Positions 27,254-35,829 of a DNA stretch of 35,829 nucleotides are shown here, piece by piece; the stretch's first letter is position 1, and every line of letters starts with the position of its first letter. The stretch is from assembly GCA_030656075.1 (NCBI GenBank), contig JAUSOT010000270.1:1-35829 (forward strand), read 5' to 3'. The DNA is from Candidatus Cloacimonadales bacterium. Its GTDB lineage: Bacteria > Cloacimonadota > Cloacimonadia > Cloacimonadales > TCS61. Made by a program: the position numbers and the translations under genes. The notes under the pieces were generated by a model. It was not told where the DNA came from. It did not search any database and saw only the letters and a list, made by a program, of their open reading frames with translations.

Positions 27254-29085
27254 TGGGAAAAATAAAAGTTTTATCGGAAGAAGTTGCAAATCGAATTGCT
27301 GCCGGAGAGGTGATCGAGCGTCCGGTTTCGGTGGTGAAAGAACTGGTGGAAAATTCCATCGATGCGCAGGCGACAAAGATAACAATTCAAATCGAAGACG
27401 GCGGTAAACGCTTGATCCAGATCACCGATGACGGCATCGGCATGAGCGAAGAAGATGCCATGCAGAGTTTTGAGCGGCATGCCACCAGCAAAATCCGCAC
27501 GGTGACTGATATCTTCAATATTTCTTCACTTGGCTTTCGAGGTGAAGCACTGCCCAGTATCGCCTCGGTAAGCAAATTGACATTGATCACGCGGGACAAC
27601 GAAAGCGAAATGGCTTCCAGAGTTGAATTCGACGGTGGCAGGCTAACAGATTTTTCCAAAACATCCGGAAATGTGGGAACGACCATCACTGTTCGCAAAC
27701 TGTTCAGCAACGTTCCGGCTCGGAAGAAATTCCTCAAATCCACTCAGGTTGAATATAAACACATCCTCGACTACGTTCACTACCAGTCCATTCTCTATCC
27801 AACCGTCCATTTCCGCCTGCTGGCGGATGGCAAAGAAAAACTTAACTATCCGGCCGTGGAAGATAAACAGCAGCGATTTAACGCTGTTTTTGGTCATGAT
27901 TTTCTGCAGCGGGATTTGATAACTTTAAACGTGAAAGCCGAAAACATGGAATTAAGTGGTTATATTGCCGGTTTGGAAGATGAATCGCAGGGATTTGCCG
28001 ATTACCGCTATATTTTTGTGAACGGCAGATTCATCCGGGATAAGATCATTTTACACAGCATTAAATCAGCCTATGAACCGTTCATCAAAAAACTGCGAAT
28101 TTTTCAACAAGGCAAAACACCTCCGTTTATTCTTTTTTTGCAGGTCGATCCATCCGAAGTGGATTTCAATGTTCATCCTGCCAAACTGGAATTGCGTTTC
28201 GGCGATCCGGGCAATATCCATGCTTTTGTGAAGAATGCGATTAGCAAACATCTCTTAGATTATGAAGAGAATCGTTTCAAAGCTATAAAAACGAAGCTTT
28301 CCGATACATTACAAGCAGGCAGAACCACTCCGATCGAATCGAAGATTTTTTCTAAGAGAACAGATAAAAAGCGTTTTAGTGAAGTGAAAAAAGAACTGAA
28401 ACAAATCTATCAACCCGATATGTTCCGAGCGAGTTCGAATGCCGATAAAGCTTTGGAAGAAAACCTGCTGCCCAAAAAACAGGACATGTTTTTACGTCCG
28501 GAAGAAGAAGTGATCAATCCCTGGCAGCTGCATCAGAGTTACATTTTTGTGCAGGTGGAAGAAGGTTTGATGATCATCGATCAGCATGCTGCCCATGAAA
28601 GAATAATTTATGAAAAAATCTTGCATCGGATTCATGGTGCTCCGGCTCAAACCCAGAAGTTGCTTTTTCCGATCGTGATCGATCTGCCGCCGCACCTCAG
28701 TACAACCATTCCTGAATTGATCTCCGAAAACCTGGAAACTTTCCAGAAAATCGGTTTTTCGATCAAAACATTCAGCGGGAATTCTATCGTAATCGATGAA
28801 ATTCCCATTGAGCTGGAGGATTGGGATGGGGGAGACATCTTTGTCGAGATCATCAAACAACTGGAAGATGAATTGTCGGAAACCGAAGATTTCAGAGAAG
28901 GCATCGCCAAATCGGTAGCCTGCAAAGCCGCTATCAAAGCCGGCAGAAAAATGGGACGCAAAGAAATGCTGGCGCTCATCAATGATCTTTTTGCCTGCGA
29001 AGTTCCCTACTATTGTCCGCATGGCAGGCCGCTCATCATCAAGATGCCGCTCTCGGAATTTGAAAAGAAATTCAAAAGAATCTGA
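27253..29085 (+). CDS. mutL: DNA mismatch repair protein MutL (endonuclease type)
   Basis: IAAGEVIERPVSVVKELVENSIDA, GFRGEALPSIASV, DQHAAHERIIYE (DQHAx2Ex4E), CPHGRP. Confidence 0.97.
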   Translation: MGKIKVLSEEVANRIAAGEVIERPVSVVKELVENSIDAQATKITIQIEDGGKRLIQITDDGIGMSEEDAMQSFERHATSKIRTVTDIFNISSLGFRGEALPSIASVSKLTLITRDNESEMASRVEFDGGRLTDFSKTSGNVGTTITVRKLFSNVPARKKFLKSTQVEYKHILDYVHYQSILYPTVHFRLLADGKEKLNYPAVEDKQQRFNAVFGHDFLQRDLITLNVKAENMELSGYIAGLEDESQGFADYRYIFVNGRFIRDKIILHSIKSAYEPFIKKLRIFQQGKTPPFILFLQVDPSEVDFNVHPAKLELRFGDPGNIHAFVKNAISKHLLDYEENRFKAIKTKLSDTLQAGRTTPIESKIFSKRTDKKRFSEVKKELKQIYQPDMFRASSNADKALEENLLPKKQDMFLRPEEEVINPWQLHQSYIFVQVEEGLMIIDQHAAHERIIYEKILHRIHGAPAQTQKLLFPIVIDLPPHLSTTIPELISENLETFQKIGFSIKTFSGNSIVIDEIPIELEDWDGGDIFVEIIKQLEDELSETEDFREGIAKSVACKAAIKAGRKMGRKEMLALINDLFACEVPYYCPHGRPLIIKMPLSEFEKKFKRI

Positions 29086-29139
29086 TATTATTTTAAAAAT
29101 TATGACATGAATAACTTAAAGCATTTATTTTCTGATTCG

Positions 29140-29180
29140 AAAAACCCCCTCTTGATCTCCCCTTACAAATGGGAGCAAGG
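29140..29180 (-). repeat. REP-like element
   Basis: Reverse complement ccttgctcccatttgtaaggggagatcaagagggggttttt; matches 31151-31190 in opposite orientation. Confidence 0.7.
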
Positions 29181-29230
29181 TGGAAATTTTAAAAATAAAT
29201 GTGCTATTCTAAGATTGATTTAATATTAGC

Positions 29231-30154
29231 ATGATACCAGTAATCATTTTGCAAGGACCTACAGCCGTCGGCAAAAGTTCGGTTGCGCTGGAAATTGCCC
29301 GTCATTTCCAAACAGAAATAATCTCTGCCGATTCCCGGCAGGTTTATAAATTCATGGCTATCGGAACGGCGAAACCTTCCCAACCAGAACAGAAAAAGAT
29401 CAAACATCATCTCATCGACATCATCACTCCCGACCAGGTTTACAGCGCCGGGGATTTTGAGAAAGATGCCGCTAAAATCATCAAGCAGCTCCATTCTGAA
29501 AATAAAATTCCGCTTGTCGTGGGAGGAACCGGATTTTATGTTAAAGCATTAATGGAAGGTATTTTCCAATCTCCGAACGTTCCCCAAGAAATAAGAGAAA
29601 AACTGAAAGAGCAAGCAGCAGAAAAAGGCAGCGAATTTCTGCATCAGAAATTACAGCAAATCGATCCTGATTCGGCAATCCGAGCCAATCCCAACGATCT
29701 GAACCGGATCATTCGAGCGCTGGAAGTTTACGAATTCACAGGAAAAACGATCACACAGCTCTGGCAGGAAAATCCTGCTGAAAAAAAGAACTTCCGCTTC
29801 TTGAATTTATTGCTTACGGATGAAAGAGAAAAAATCTATTCGCGCATCAATCAGCGGGTGGATGAAATGATGGCTGCCGGATTATTGGACGAAGCTGCAA
29901 ACCTGTTGCAAAAGGGTTTTGCTAAAACCTCTCCAGGATTGAATACAGTTGGTTACAAAGAACTCATTCCATACTTTGAAAATGGCGTTTCGTTAGATGT
30001 TTGCAGCGATGCAATCAAGCAGCACACCCGCAATTATGCTAAACGTCAGATGACCTGGTATAGAAAAGTAGTTTTCGATTTGACAATAGCTGCTTCCGGT
30101 ATTAGCTTTTATGCTATAAATAAAGTAATAGATGAGTTTCTTGAGGAAGAATAA
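29231..30154 (+). CDS. miaA: tRNA dimethylallyltransferase MiaA
   Basis: GPTAVGKSSVALEIA, ISADSRQVYKFMAIGTAKPS, VVGGTGFYVKAL, TRNYAKRQMTWYRK. Confidence 0.97.
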   Translation: MIPVIILQGPTAVGKSSVALEIARHFQTEIISADSRQVYKFMAIGTAKPSQPEQKKIKHHLIDIITPDQVYSAGDFEKDAAKIIKQLHSENKIPLVVGGTGFYVKALMEGIFQSPNVPQEIREKLKEQAAEKGSEFLHQKLQQIDPDSAIRANPNDLNRIIRALEVYEFTGKTITQLWQENPAEKKNFRFLNLLLTDEREKIYSRINQRVDEMMAAGLLDEAANLLQKGFAKTSPGLNTVGYKELIPYFENGVSLDVCSDAIKQHTRNYAKRQMTWYRKVVFDLTIAASGISFYAINKVIDEFLEEE

Positions 30155-30163
30155 GGAGAATGG

Positions 30164-31015
30164 ATGATAATTGCGATTGTAAATGATTATCAGATCAGTA
30201 CAAAAGAATATAAAGCAGAATTGAATGTTGTGATGTCTAAAATGAAATTGGAAGAACCGACCGAAGAAGCAAAAAGTAGAGCTGTCGAGCAATTAATAGA
30301 CGGTTATCTCCTCCTTTTGGAAGCTAAGAATTCTGATATTGATATCAATGCGGAAATGATCGAAAATGAGTTTGTGGAAATAATGCTGAAGTATGATTCC
30401 AAAGAAGAATTTGATGAAATGCTGGCCATCCACAATCTTAATTATGAAACCATAAAAGACCGGCTTCATAACGATTTACTGGTGAAAGAATATATCCAGC
30501 GGCAATTTCCGCCAACCGATGATATACCAATGGACAAATTAAGTGATATCTATGTGAATAATAAAGAAGCTTTCGTTACCCAGGAAATGGTGAAAGCTTC
30601 ACATATATTGATTCAAGGCGAAGATAAGGAAAGTTTGCAGAAGATTCTCGAGATCAGAAATTCAATATCCTGTGCAGAAGATTTCCTGGCTCTGGCCGGT
30701 GAACATTCTCAATGTCCCAGTCATTGCACCTGCGGCGAACTGGGTTATATCACACGTGGCAAGATGGTGAAAGAATTTGATGATGTCGCTTTCAACTTGA
30801 GTTTAAATGAGATCAGCGAGCCGGTGAAGACACCTTTTGGCTATCATCTCATCATGATCACAGATCGCAAGAATAGCAAAATTGCCGCCTTTGAAGAAGT
30901 TAAAGATGCACTTCAAAAGCGTCTTCAGCAAATAGATTGCGAACTGCAGTTAATACGGCATCTGAAGAAATTGCGCAGCAGCGCTGAGATATTTATTAAA
31001 CACGATAAATTGTGA
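30164..31015 (+). CDS. Parvulin-type peptidyl-prolyl cis-trans isomerase (SurA/PrsA-like, apparently cytoplasmic)
   Basis: VKASHILIQ, GELGYITRGKMVKEFDDVAFNLSLNEISEPVKTPFGYHLI; no signal peptide. Confidence 0.88.
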   Translation: MIIAIVNDYQISTKEYKAELNVVMSKMKLEEPTEEAKSRAVEQLIDGYLLLLEAKNSDIDINAEMIENEFVEIMLKYDSKEEFDEMLAIHNLNYETIKDRLHNDLLVKEYIQRQFPPTDDIPMDKLSDIYVNNKEAFVTQEMVKASHILIQGEDKESLQKILEIRNSISCAEDFLALAGEHSQCPSHCTCGELGYITRGKMVKEFDDVAFNLSLNEISEPVKTPFGYHLIMITDRKNSKIAAFEEVKDALQKRLQQIDCELQLIRHLKKLRSSAEIFIKHDKL

Positions 31016-31150
31016 ACTGTAAGAAAATTAGATTTTTAAATAGAGTGTTATTGTCATCCTGACGAATCTTGCACGTTGTTCTTTGGAAGGATATCCAATA
31101 ATACTGAGATTCTTTTGGAGAAATTACTTTATAGAATCCTGAAAAGATAA

Positions 31151-31190
31151 GCTTGCTCCCCTTCGTAAGGGGAGATCAAGAGGGGTTTTG
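31151..31190 (+). repeat. REP-like element
   Basis: gcttgctccccttcgtaaggggagatcaagaggggttttg. Confidence 0.7.
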
Positions 31191-31220
31191 TTAGATTATA
31201 ATAATCTTGATATAGTTTAG

Positions 31221-31252
31221 CAAACCCCCTTTAATTCCCCCTTTCAAGGGGG
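31221..31252 (-). repeat. REP-like element, inverted relative to 31151-31190
   Basis: caaaccccctttaattccccctttcaaggggg. Confidence 0.7.
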
Positions 31253-31288
31253 ACGGAATGAATTTATTTAGAAAACATAGGAGCTAAA

Positions 31289-31996
31289 ATGATTCAACTC
31301 GGTGTAAACATAGACCACGTAGCAACTATCCGCCAGGCCAGGATGGGAATCGAACCGGAACCGGTTCAGGCAGCAGCAATTGCCGAACAGCATGGAGCTG
31401 ACCAGATCACTATTCATTTACGCGAAGACCGCAGACATATCCAGGATCGTGACCTGAAAATCCTGCGCAAAACTATTCAAACTCGTTTGAACCTGGAAAT
31501 GGCAGCCACAGATGAAATGATCGAGATAGCTAAAAAGATTAAGCCTGATACAGTAACTCTGGTTCCTGAAAAAAGGGAAGAACTGACTACCGAAGGCGGT
31601 TTGAACTTGAAACCGGAACACGCTGAGAAAATAAAACAACTCAAAGCTGCCGGTATCGAAGTAAGTGTGTTCATCGAACCGGATCTGGAAATGATCAAAC
31701 TCGCCAAAGAAATTGGCGCTGATGCTGTAGAAATTCATACTGGAAAATATGCCAACTTGAAAGATAAAAACGAAATTCAAATAGAACTGGAAAGAATTTA
31801 TGATGCTGCAATTCTGGTGGAAGAACTCGATATGCGGGTCGTTGCCGGACATGGACTCAATTATCATAATATTCATGAACTTGTGGAAATGGATGTTTTT
31901 GAAGAATATAATATCGGTCATAGCATCATATCACGCGCTGTTTTCACCGGTTTAGCCGAAGCAGTGCTGGAGATGAAAACCCTGATTAATTCTTAA
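31289..31996 (+). CDS. pdxJ: Pyridoxine 5'-phosphate synthase
   Basis: LGVNIDHVATIRQAR, HLREDRRHIQDRD, VAGHGLNYHNI. Confidence 0.97.
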   Translation: MIQLGVNIDHVATIRQARMGIEPEPVQAAAIAEQHGADQITIHLREDRRHIQDRDLKILRKTIQTRLNLEMAATDEMIEIAKKIKPDTVTLVPEKREELTTEGGLNLKPEHAEKIKQLKAAGIEVSVFIEPDLEMIKLAKEIGADAVEIHTGKYANLKDKNEIQIELERIYDAAILVEELDMRVVAGHGLNYHNIHELVEMDVFEEYNIGHSIISRAVFTGLAEAVLEMKTLINS

Positions 31997-32027
31997 GATT
32001 TAGACAGGATAACAGGATTTACATAAT

Positions 32028-32072
32028 AAAAAACCCGAGTTGGGTTCTAAAAGAACTCGACTGGGGTTTTTT
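32028..32072. terminator. Rho-independent terminator downstream of pdxJ
   Basis: AAAAAACCC..GAGTT...AACTC..GGGTTTTTT. Confidence 0.75.
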
Positions 32073-32077
32073 ATATT

Positions 32078-32130
32078 AACCTTGAAAAGGTTTATAAGCA
32101 GGTTTCTTTCTCTTAAGCCTTTTCAAGGTT
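32078..32130. repeat. 13-bp perfect inverted repeat in the convergent intergenic region
   Basis: AACCTTGAAAAGG - 27 nt - CCTTTTCAAGGTT. Confidence 0.7.
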
Positions 32131-32283
32131 TCTCTAATCCTTTTAAGGCTTCCTTCACTATATCTCAATTACAAACAACCTTAAAATTGTAAATTGGAAG
32201 AGTCTTTAAGAGAATCGTAAGTTAAGTGAAAGATAATCAGCGATCGGTTTTTGAGAAAAACCGACGCATAGATTTCAAGTTCT

Positions 32284-35200
32284 TTATTTCAGCATCAACA
32301 TCTTTCTGGTATAAACCTCACTGATAGTTCTCAACTGATAAAAATAAAGTCCACTACCGCTATCTCCGCCATCCCACTGATATGTATGTTGACCAGAATT
32401 GAACTTATGAGTCGCGATCATCTGCCCTTTCAGGTTGAAGATTGTCAGTATTCCGCTTTCATTCTCTTTTATGTCGAAGCGGATGGTAGTGGTGGGATTG
32501 AAGGGATTGGGATAGTTCTGGTAGAGTTTGGTGGCAGAAATCACCATATCTCCCCCACTTGAGACTGGTTCAACTGTTATTTCCCACAAAGTTTCAATGT
32601 TGTATTCTCCATCGGAAATATTTGAAGTGACGGTGGCAGAACCTACTTCTTGGAACTGATAGATAAAAGTTTCGGAAATCTCCGTTTGCAGCACTCCATC
32701 CACGTACCATTCGTAAACCAGATCGCTGTCAATATCCTCAGCTTCCACATTGAAGGTAACCGTTGAATCCTGCCCAACAGTGAAAGACAGTTCCGCAGGA
32801 GTATGGCTGATTAGTTCCGGTGGATCGTTAACCGGCGTTACTATTACTTCCACACTATCTATAGCTGTAGCCCTTGTTTGATTATCATCTACAGTAAAAA
32901 AGAGCATTTCACTACCAAACCAGTTTTCTAAAGCAGTAAATGTAACAATTGCCCCGGCAATATCAACCAGAACATTATTATTTCCTTGAACACTCAAAGT
33001 GAGATCATCATCATCGATATCACTGATATAAGAAGAAAAATCCTCTACTAATTGTCCGTCTTCCTCAAAAGTTAAATCATCCGGTAAAACAATTGTCGGC
33101 GGATCATTTACGGGATTGATAGTAACATTAATAGTCTGCTCAACTATATCCCTGCTGGAAAAATCAGGATTTCTGTGTTTGTGAATACTCCTATCTGCGA
33201 GCAGTGTTACATTATCGTCTAAGAAGAATGTGATCTCTTCTGTTCCATGCCAATTATTGGTATTGGATTGGAATACAACATCAAAATCTGTGATCGTTAC
33301 ATTGATATGAGTAGAGTTATCTGCTGTGAGAGTGAGAACATCAGTTTCACCAAACGTTTGAGAACAGAAACTACTAAAGTCATAAATTTGCGAAGGTAAG
33401 TCTTCATCAGTTTCAAATGTGCCAGTTATATTTAGAATGGGTGGATCATTTACAGGAATAACAGTTACAATCACTTCATCAGATATAAATTCATTCTGAT
33501 CATCAGTTGCAGTAAATGTTATATTTTCAGATCCAAACCAATCTATATCAGGTGTTAGTGTTACTAAACCATCCACTATTTCAACCTGAATATTAATGTT
33601 GCCAGAAAAAGAAAATGAAAGCTCATCTCCGTAGGTCAAATCTGGATCATCGAAAACATTATTCAGATTTATTGATGAATTTGATGTGTCTTCATTAAAA
33701 GAAAAATCATTTATCGGATTTTGAATGATTGGAACTGAATTAACTAACTCAATAAAATCTTCCTTAATTTCTGTATCAGAATAAGAACCGTCTGTGACTG
33801 TTAAGGAAACTGTATAAAAACCTCTTTCATAAAAAGTAAATTGTGGATTTTGTTGATTAGAATCAATGACACCATCATTATTGAAATCCCATTGCCAGCT
33901 ATCAATGGAATTACCTAAATTACCTATAGATGATTGATCTGCAAAATTTATTGTTAAGGTAACAACTCCATTATAAACATCTGCTGAAAAATCAGCTATT
34001 GGAAAAAAAGGTGTTTGATCAAAAAAGAGTGCTCCCATATCAGAAATTGTACCATCTGGATCAAAAGATAAGTTGGGATCTCCAGCATCGATACATGGTG
34101 AATTCATTGATAGATTAAAATTATGATTTGCTAAATCTACAAATAATGGGTCTAATTGAATATTCATGAATGCATCACAAGAATCACCGTTTGCATTTGT
34201 AGTAATATTGTTTCCAACCCATGAATTACAATTATAAAAATTACCATTGTCATTATTCCAAAAATCTGAATAACTTATTGTAGGGTTACCAGATTCAACA
34301 TATATTCCATAATCACCCGAGTTGTCAGAAATAATTGAATTTAGAATGATTGGATCTGAATTATAGCAATAAATACCACCACCACCACCATATTGCCCTT
34401 CATAATTATTTGAAATGGTTACATTTTCCATATACATATTTGAGTTTATGTACAGATAGATACCTGAACCAACGGATTCAGAATGATTATTTGTGATTGT
34501 TGTATTTATAACTTGTGGACTCGACGAATAACAATAGATTCCATTACCATCATTATTATATATGCTAGAATTTTTTATAACGGGAACTGAACTTTGGGTT
34601 GAGACCCCAATACCGTTATTATTATAAATTATTACATCATCTAAAGTCGGGTTACTTCCATTAAAAATTGATAAACCAGCACCTCCAGAGTAAGTTAATG
34701 AATTTTCTTTTATTACTGACATAACTAATTTAAAATTTGAATATAAGCTATAAATACCTCCACCTTCACTTGTGGCAATATTATTGGAAATAATACAATT
34801 TGTTATTAACGGACTAGAATCATTATAGCAAAATATACCGCCACCACATCCATCATTACCGGTTCCTATAGCAGAGCCATTAGTAATTGTAAAACCCATG
34901 ATAACTGATAATGAATCTTCTCCAGAGATGAATTCAACAACATGACCGTTTGAATTGCCATCTATTATAGTCTGTGAAATATAGGTTGTATCTTGCGTAG
35001 TCAAAAATAATGAGGCGACAGTTATAGCTTTACCAAGAAAGTTTACATTTTCTACATAAGTACCAGGTTGTACTAAAATAGTATCTCCGTCCCATGCAAA
35101 ATCTATAGCCTCTTGAATAGTTGATAAAAATGAAGGAACATTAATTACTGTAGGATTTCCTAAAAGTAAAACATCTTGTATTGTTGCATTAGAATAAAGA

Positions 35201-35466
35201 ATTTCATCATTTAATTGAATTGGATGATATAATTCTTTAGTAAATGTGATATCATAAATCCCAGCTTCAGGATTGAGAGTATAAAATCCATCAGAATTAG
35301 TGTAAGTAGAATCAATTAATACGCTTGGTATAGTACGTGTAAAAACAACTTTTATGTTTTCATGATTTGTTTGGTTTTCAAGATATCCATAACCGTTAAC
35401 GGTAACAGCACAAATTATATTGCATGAAATTATTAGAGTTAATAGAAAAAGAGATTTTTTTAACAT
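32284..35466 (-). CDS. Large secreted protein: right-handed beta-helix, PKD domain, tandem VNDPP (tandem-95/cadherin-like) repeats, T9SS-type C-terminal domain
   Basis: Signal peptide MLKKSLFLLTLIISCNIICA; STIQEAIDFAWDGDTILVQPGTYVENV; PKD WQWDFNNDGVIDS; several PVNDPP; C-terminal YQNYPNPFNPTTTIRFDI...GLYFYQL. Start moved to the ATG after GGAGG. Confidence 0.9.
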   Translation of the reverse strand: MLKKSLFLLTLIISCNIICAVTVNGYGYLENQTNHENIKVVFTRTIPSVLIDSTYTNSDGFYTLNPEAGIYDITFTKELYHPIQLNDEILYSNATIQDVLLLGNPTVINVPSFLSTIQEAIDFAWDGDTILVQPGTYVENVNFLGKAITVASLFLTTQDTTYISQTIIDGNSNGHVVEFISGEDSLSVIMGFTITNGSAIGTGNDGCGGGIFCYNDSSPLITNCIISNNIATSEGGGIYSLYSNFKLVMSVIKENSLTYSGGAGLSIFNGSNPTLDDVIIYNNNGIGVSTQSSVPVIKNSSIYNNDGNGIYCYSSSPQVINTTITNNHSESVGSGIYLYINSNMYMENVTISNNYEGQYGGGGGIYCYNSDPIILNSIISDNSGDYGIYVESGNPTISYSDFWNNDNGNFYNCNSWVGNNITTNANGDSCDAFMNIQLDPLFVDLANHNFNLSMNSPCIDAGDPNLSFDPDGTISDMGALFFDQTPFFPIADFSADVYNGVVTLTINFADQSSIGNLGNSIDSWQWDFNNDGVIDSNQQNPQFTFYERGFYTVSLTVTDGSYSDTEIKEDFIELVNSVPIIQNPINDFSFNEDTSNSSINLNNVFDDPDLTYGDELSFSFSGNINIQVEIVDGLVTLTPDIDWFGSENITFTATDDQNEFISDEVIVTVIPVNDPPILNITGTFETDEDLPSQIYDFSSFCSQTFGETDVLTLTADNSTHINVTITDFDVVFQSNTNNWHGTEEITFFLDDNVTLLADRSIHKHRNPDFSSRDIVEQTINVTINPVNDPPTIVLPDDLTFEEDGQLVEDFSSYISDIDDDDLTLSVQGNNNVLVDIAGAIVTFTALENWFGSEMLFFTVDDNQTRATAIDSVEVIVTPVNDPPELISHTPAELSFTVGQDSTVTFNVEAEDIDSDLVYEWYVDGVLQTEISETFIYQFQEVGSATVTSNISDGEYNIETLWEITVEPVSSGGDMVISATKLYQNYPNPFNPTTTIRFDIKENESGILTIFNLKGQMIATHKFNSGQHTYQWDGGDSGSGLYFYQLRTISEVYTRKMLMLK

Positions 35467-35481
35467 ATAATCCTCCAATTT

Positions 35482-35814
35482 TTATTCGGATAATTTATTA
35501 TAAACAATTCCAATAAACGTTGTTCTTTCAAAAAATGTTATGAACCATACAGAATGTATTTCACTATCATCAATTTTGTTGTATCGATATTCAACAATGT
35601 CCTTTTCACGATGAGCATAATTCAGTTCATTTTCAAACTGCTCTGGAATTTTGTATTTTAAAATATCTGTCCAAACTTGGTTATCTGGAATAGTTTTATT
35701 ATAATGTTCATAACAAAGTCCTCGAATTATTTTTTTCATAACTCGTATTACTTTTTTATCATTTCCAGGAAATACTTTGAATACATAAGAATTGACAACT
35801 TTTTCAGGTTTCAT
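35482..35814 (-). CDS. Uncharacterised protein, possibly 5'-truncated by the window edge
   Basis: 110-aa ORF; the frame stays open for 5 codons upstream (DILFQ) to the window end. Confidence 0.5.
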   Translation of the reverse strand: MKPEKVVNSYVFKVFPGNDKKVIRVMKKIIRGLCYEHYNKTIPDNQVWTDILKYKIPEQFENELNYAHREKDIVEYRYNKIDDSEIHSVWFITFFERTTFIGIVYNKLSE

Positions 35815-35829
35815 TTGAAAAAGAATATC

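Noticed and set aside
1-35829. CRISPR array
   Set aside because: The repeats seen are dispersed or in two tandem units, without regularly spaced unique spacers, and no cas genes are present.
1-35829. Prophage or classical insertion sequence
   Set aside because: No phage structural genes, integrase or DDE transposase; the only mobility gene is the RAYT.

Overview
The window is an ordinary bacterial chromosomal segment. The T9SS-type C-terminal domain and the promoter-like boxes suggest an FCB-type lineage, possibly Cloacimonadota-like; this assignment is inference. Housekeeping genes are separated by repeat-rich intergenic regions. Recognisable genes: a CheY-like regulator; tig-clpP-clpX with an upstream tRNA-Leu(UAG); sppA; an NtrC/NtrY-type two-component pair; a PDZ protein; apbE; folE2; an M16 peptidase; a sirtuin; a RAYT (REP-associated Y1 transposase); a BadF-type ATPase; TPR proteins; a zeta-toxin-like cassette with an in-frame stop; nifJ (PFOR); trmO-mutL-miaA; a parvulin PPIase; pdxJ; and a ~1060-aa secreted beta-helix/PKD/tandem-95-like protein. 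The most interesting material lies between genes. (1) A RAYT is flanked by ~100-bp direct repeats of a modular REP-like family. (2) A 138-bp MITE-like insertion with terminal inverted repeats and a GGGGG target duplication sits inside one of those repeats. (3) A zeta-toxin/small-protein cassette is bracketed by a duplicated, in-frame 3' end of the upstream TPR gene. (4) A 143-148-bp tandem repeat starts inside the 3' end of the M16 gene, and its hairpin is kept while its sequence changes. (5) REP-like elements appear to supply the ribosome-binding sites of folE2 and trmO. All calls come from reading the sequence only; no database search was run.
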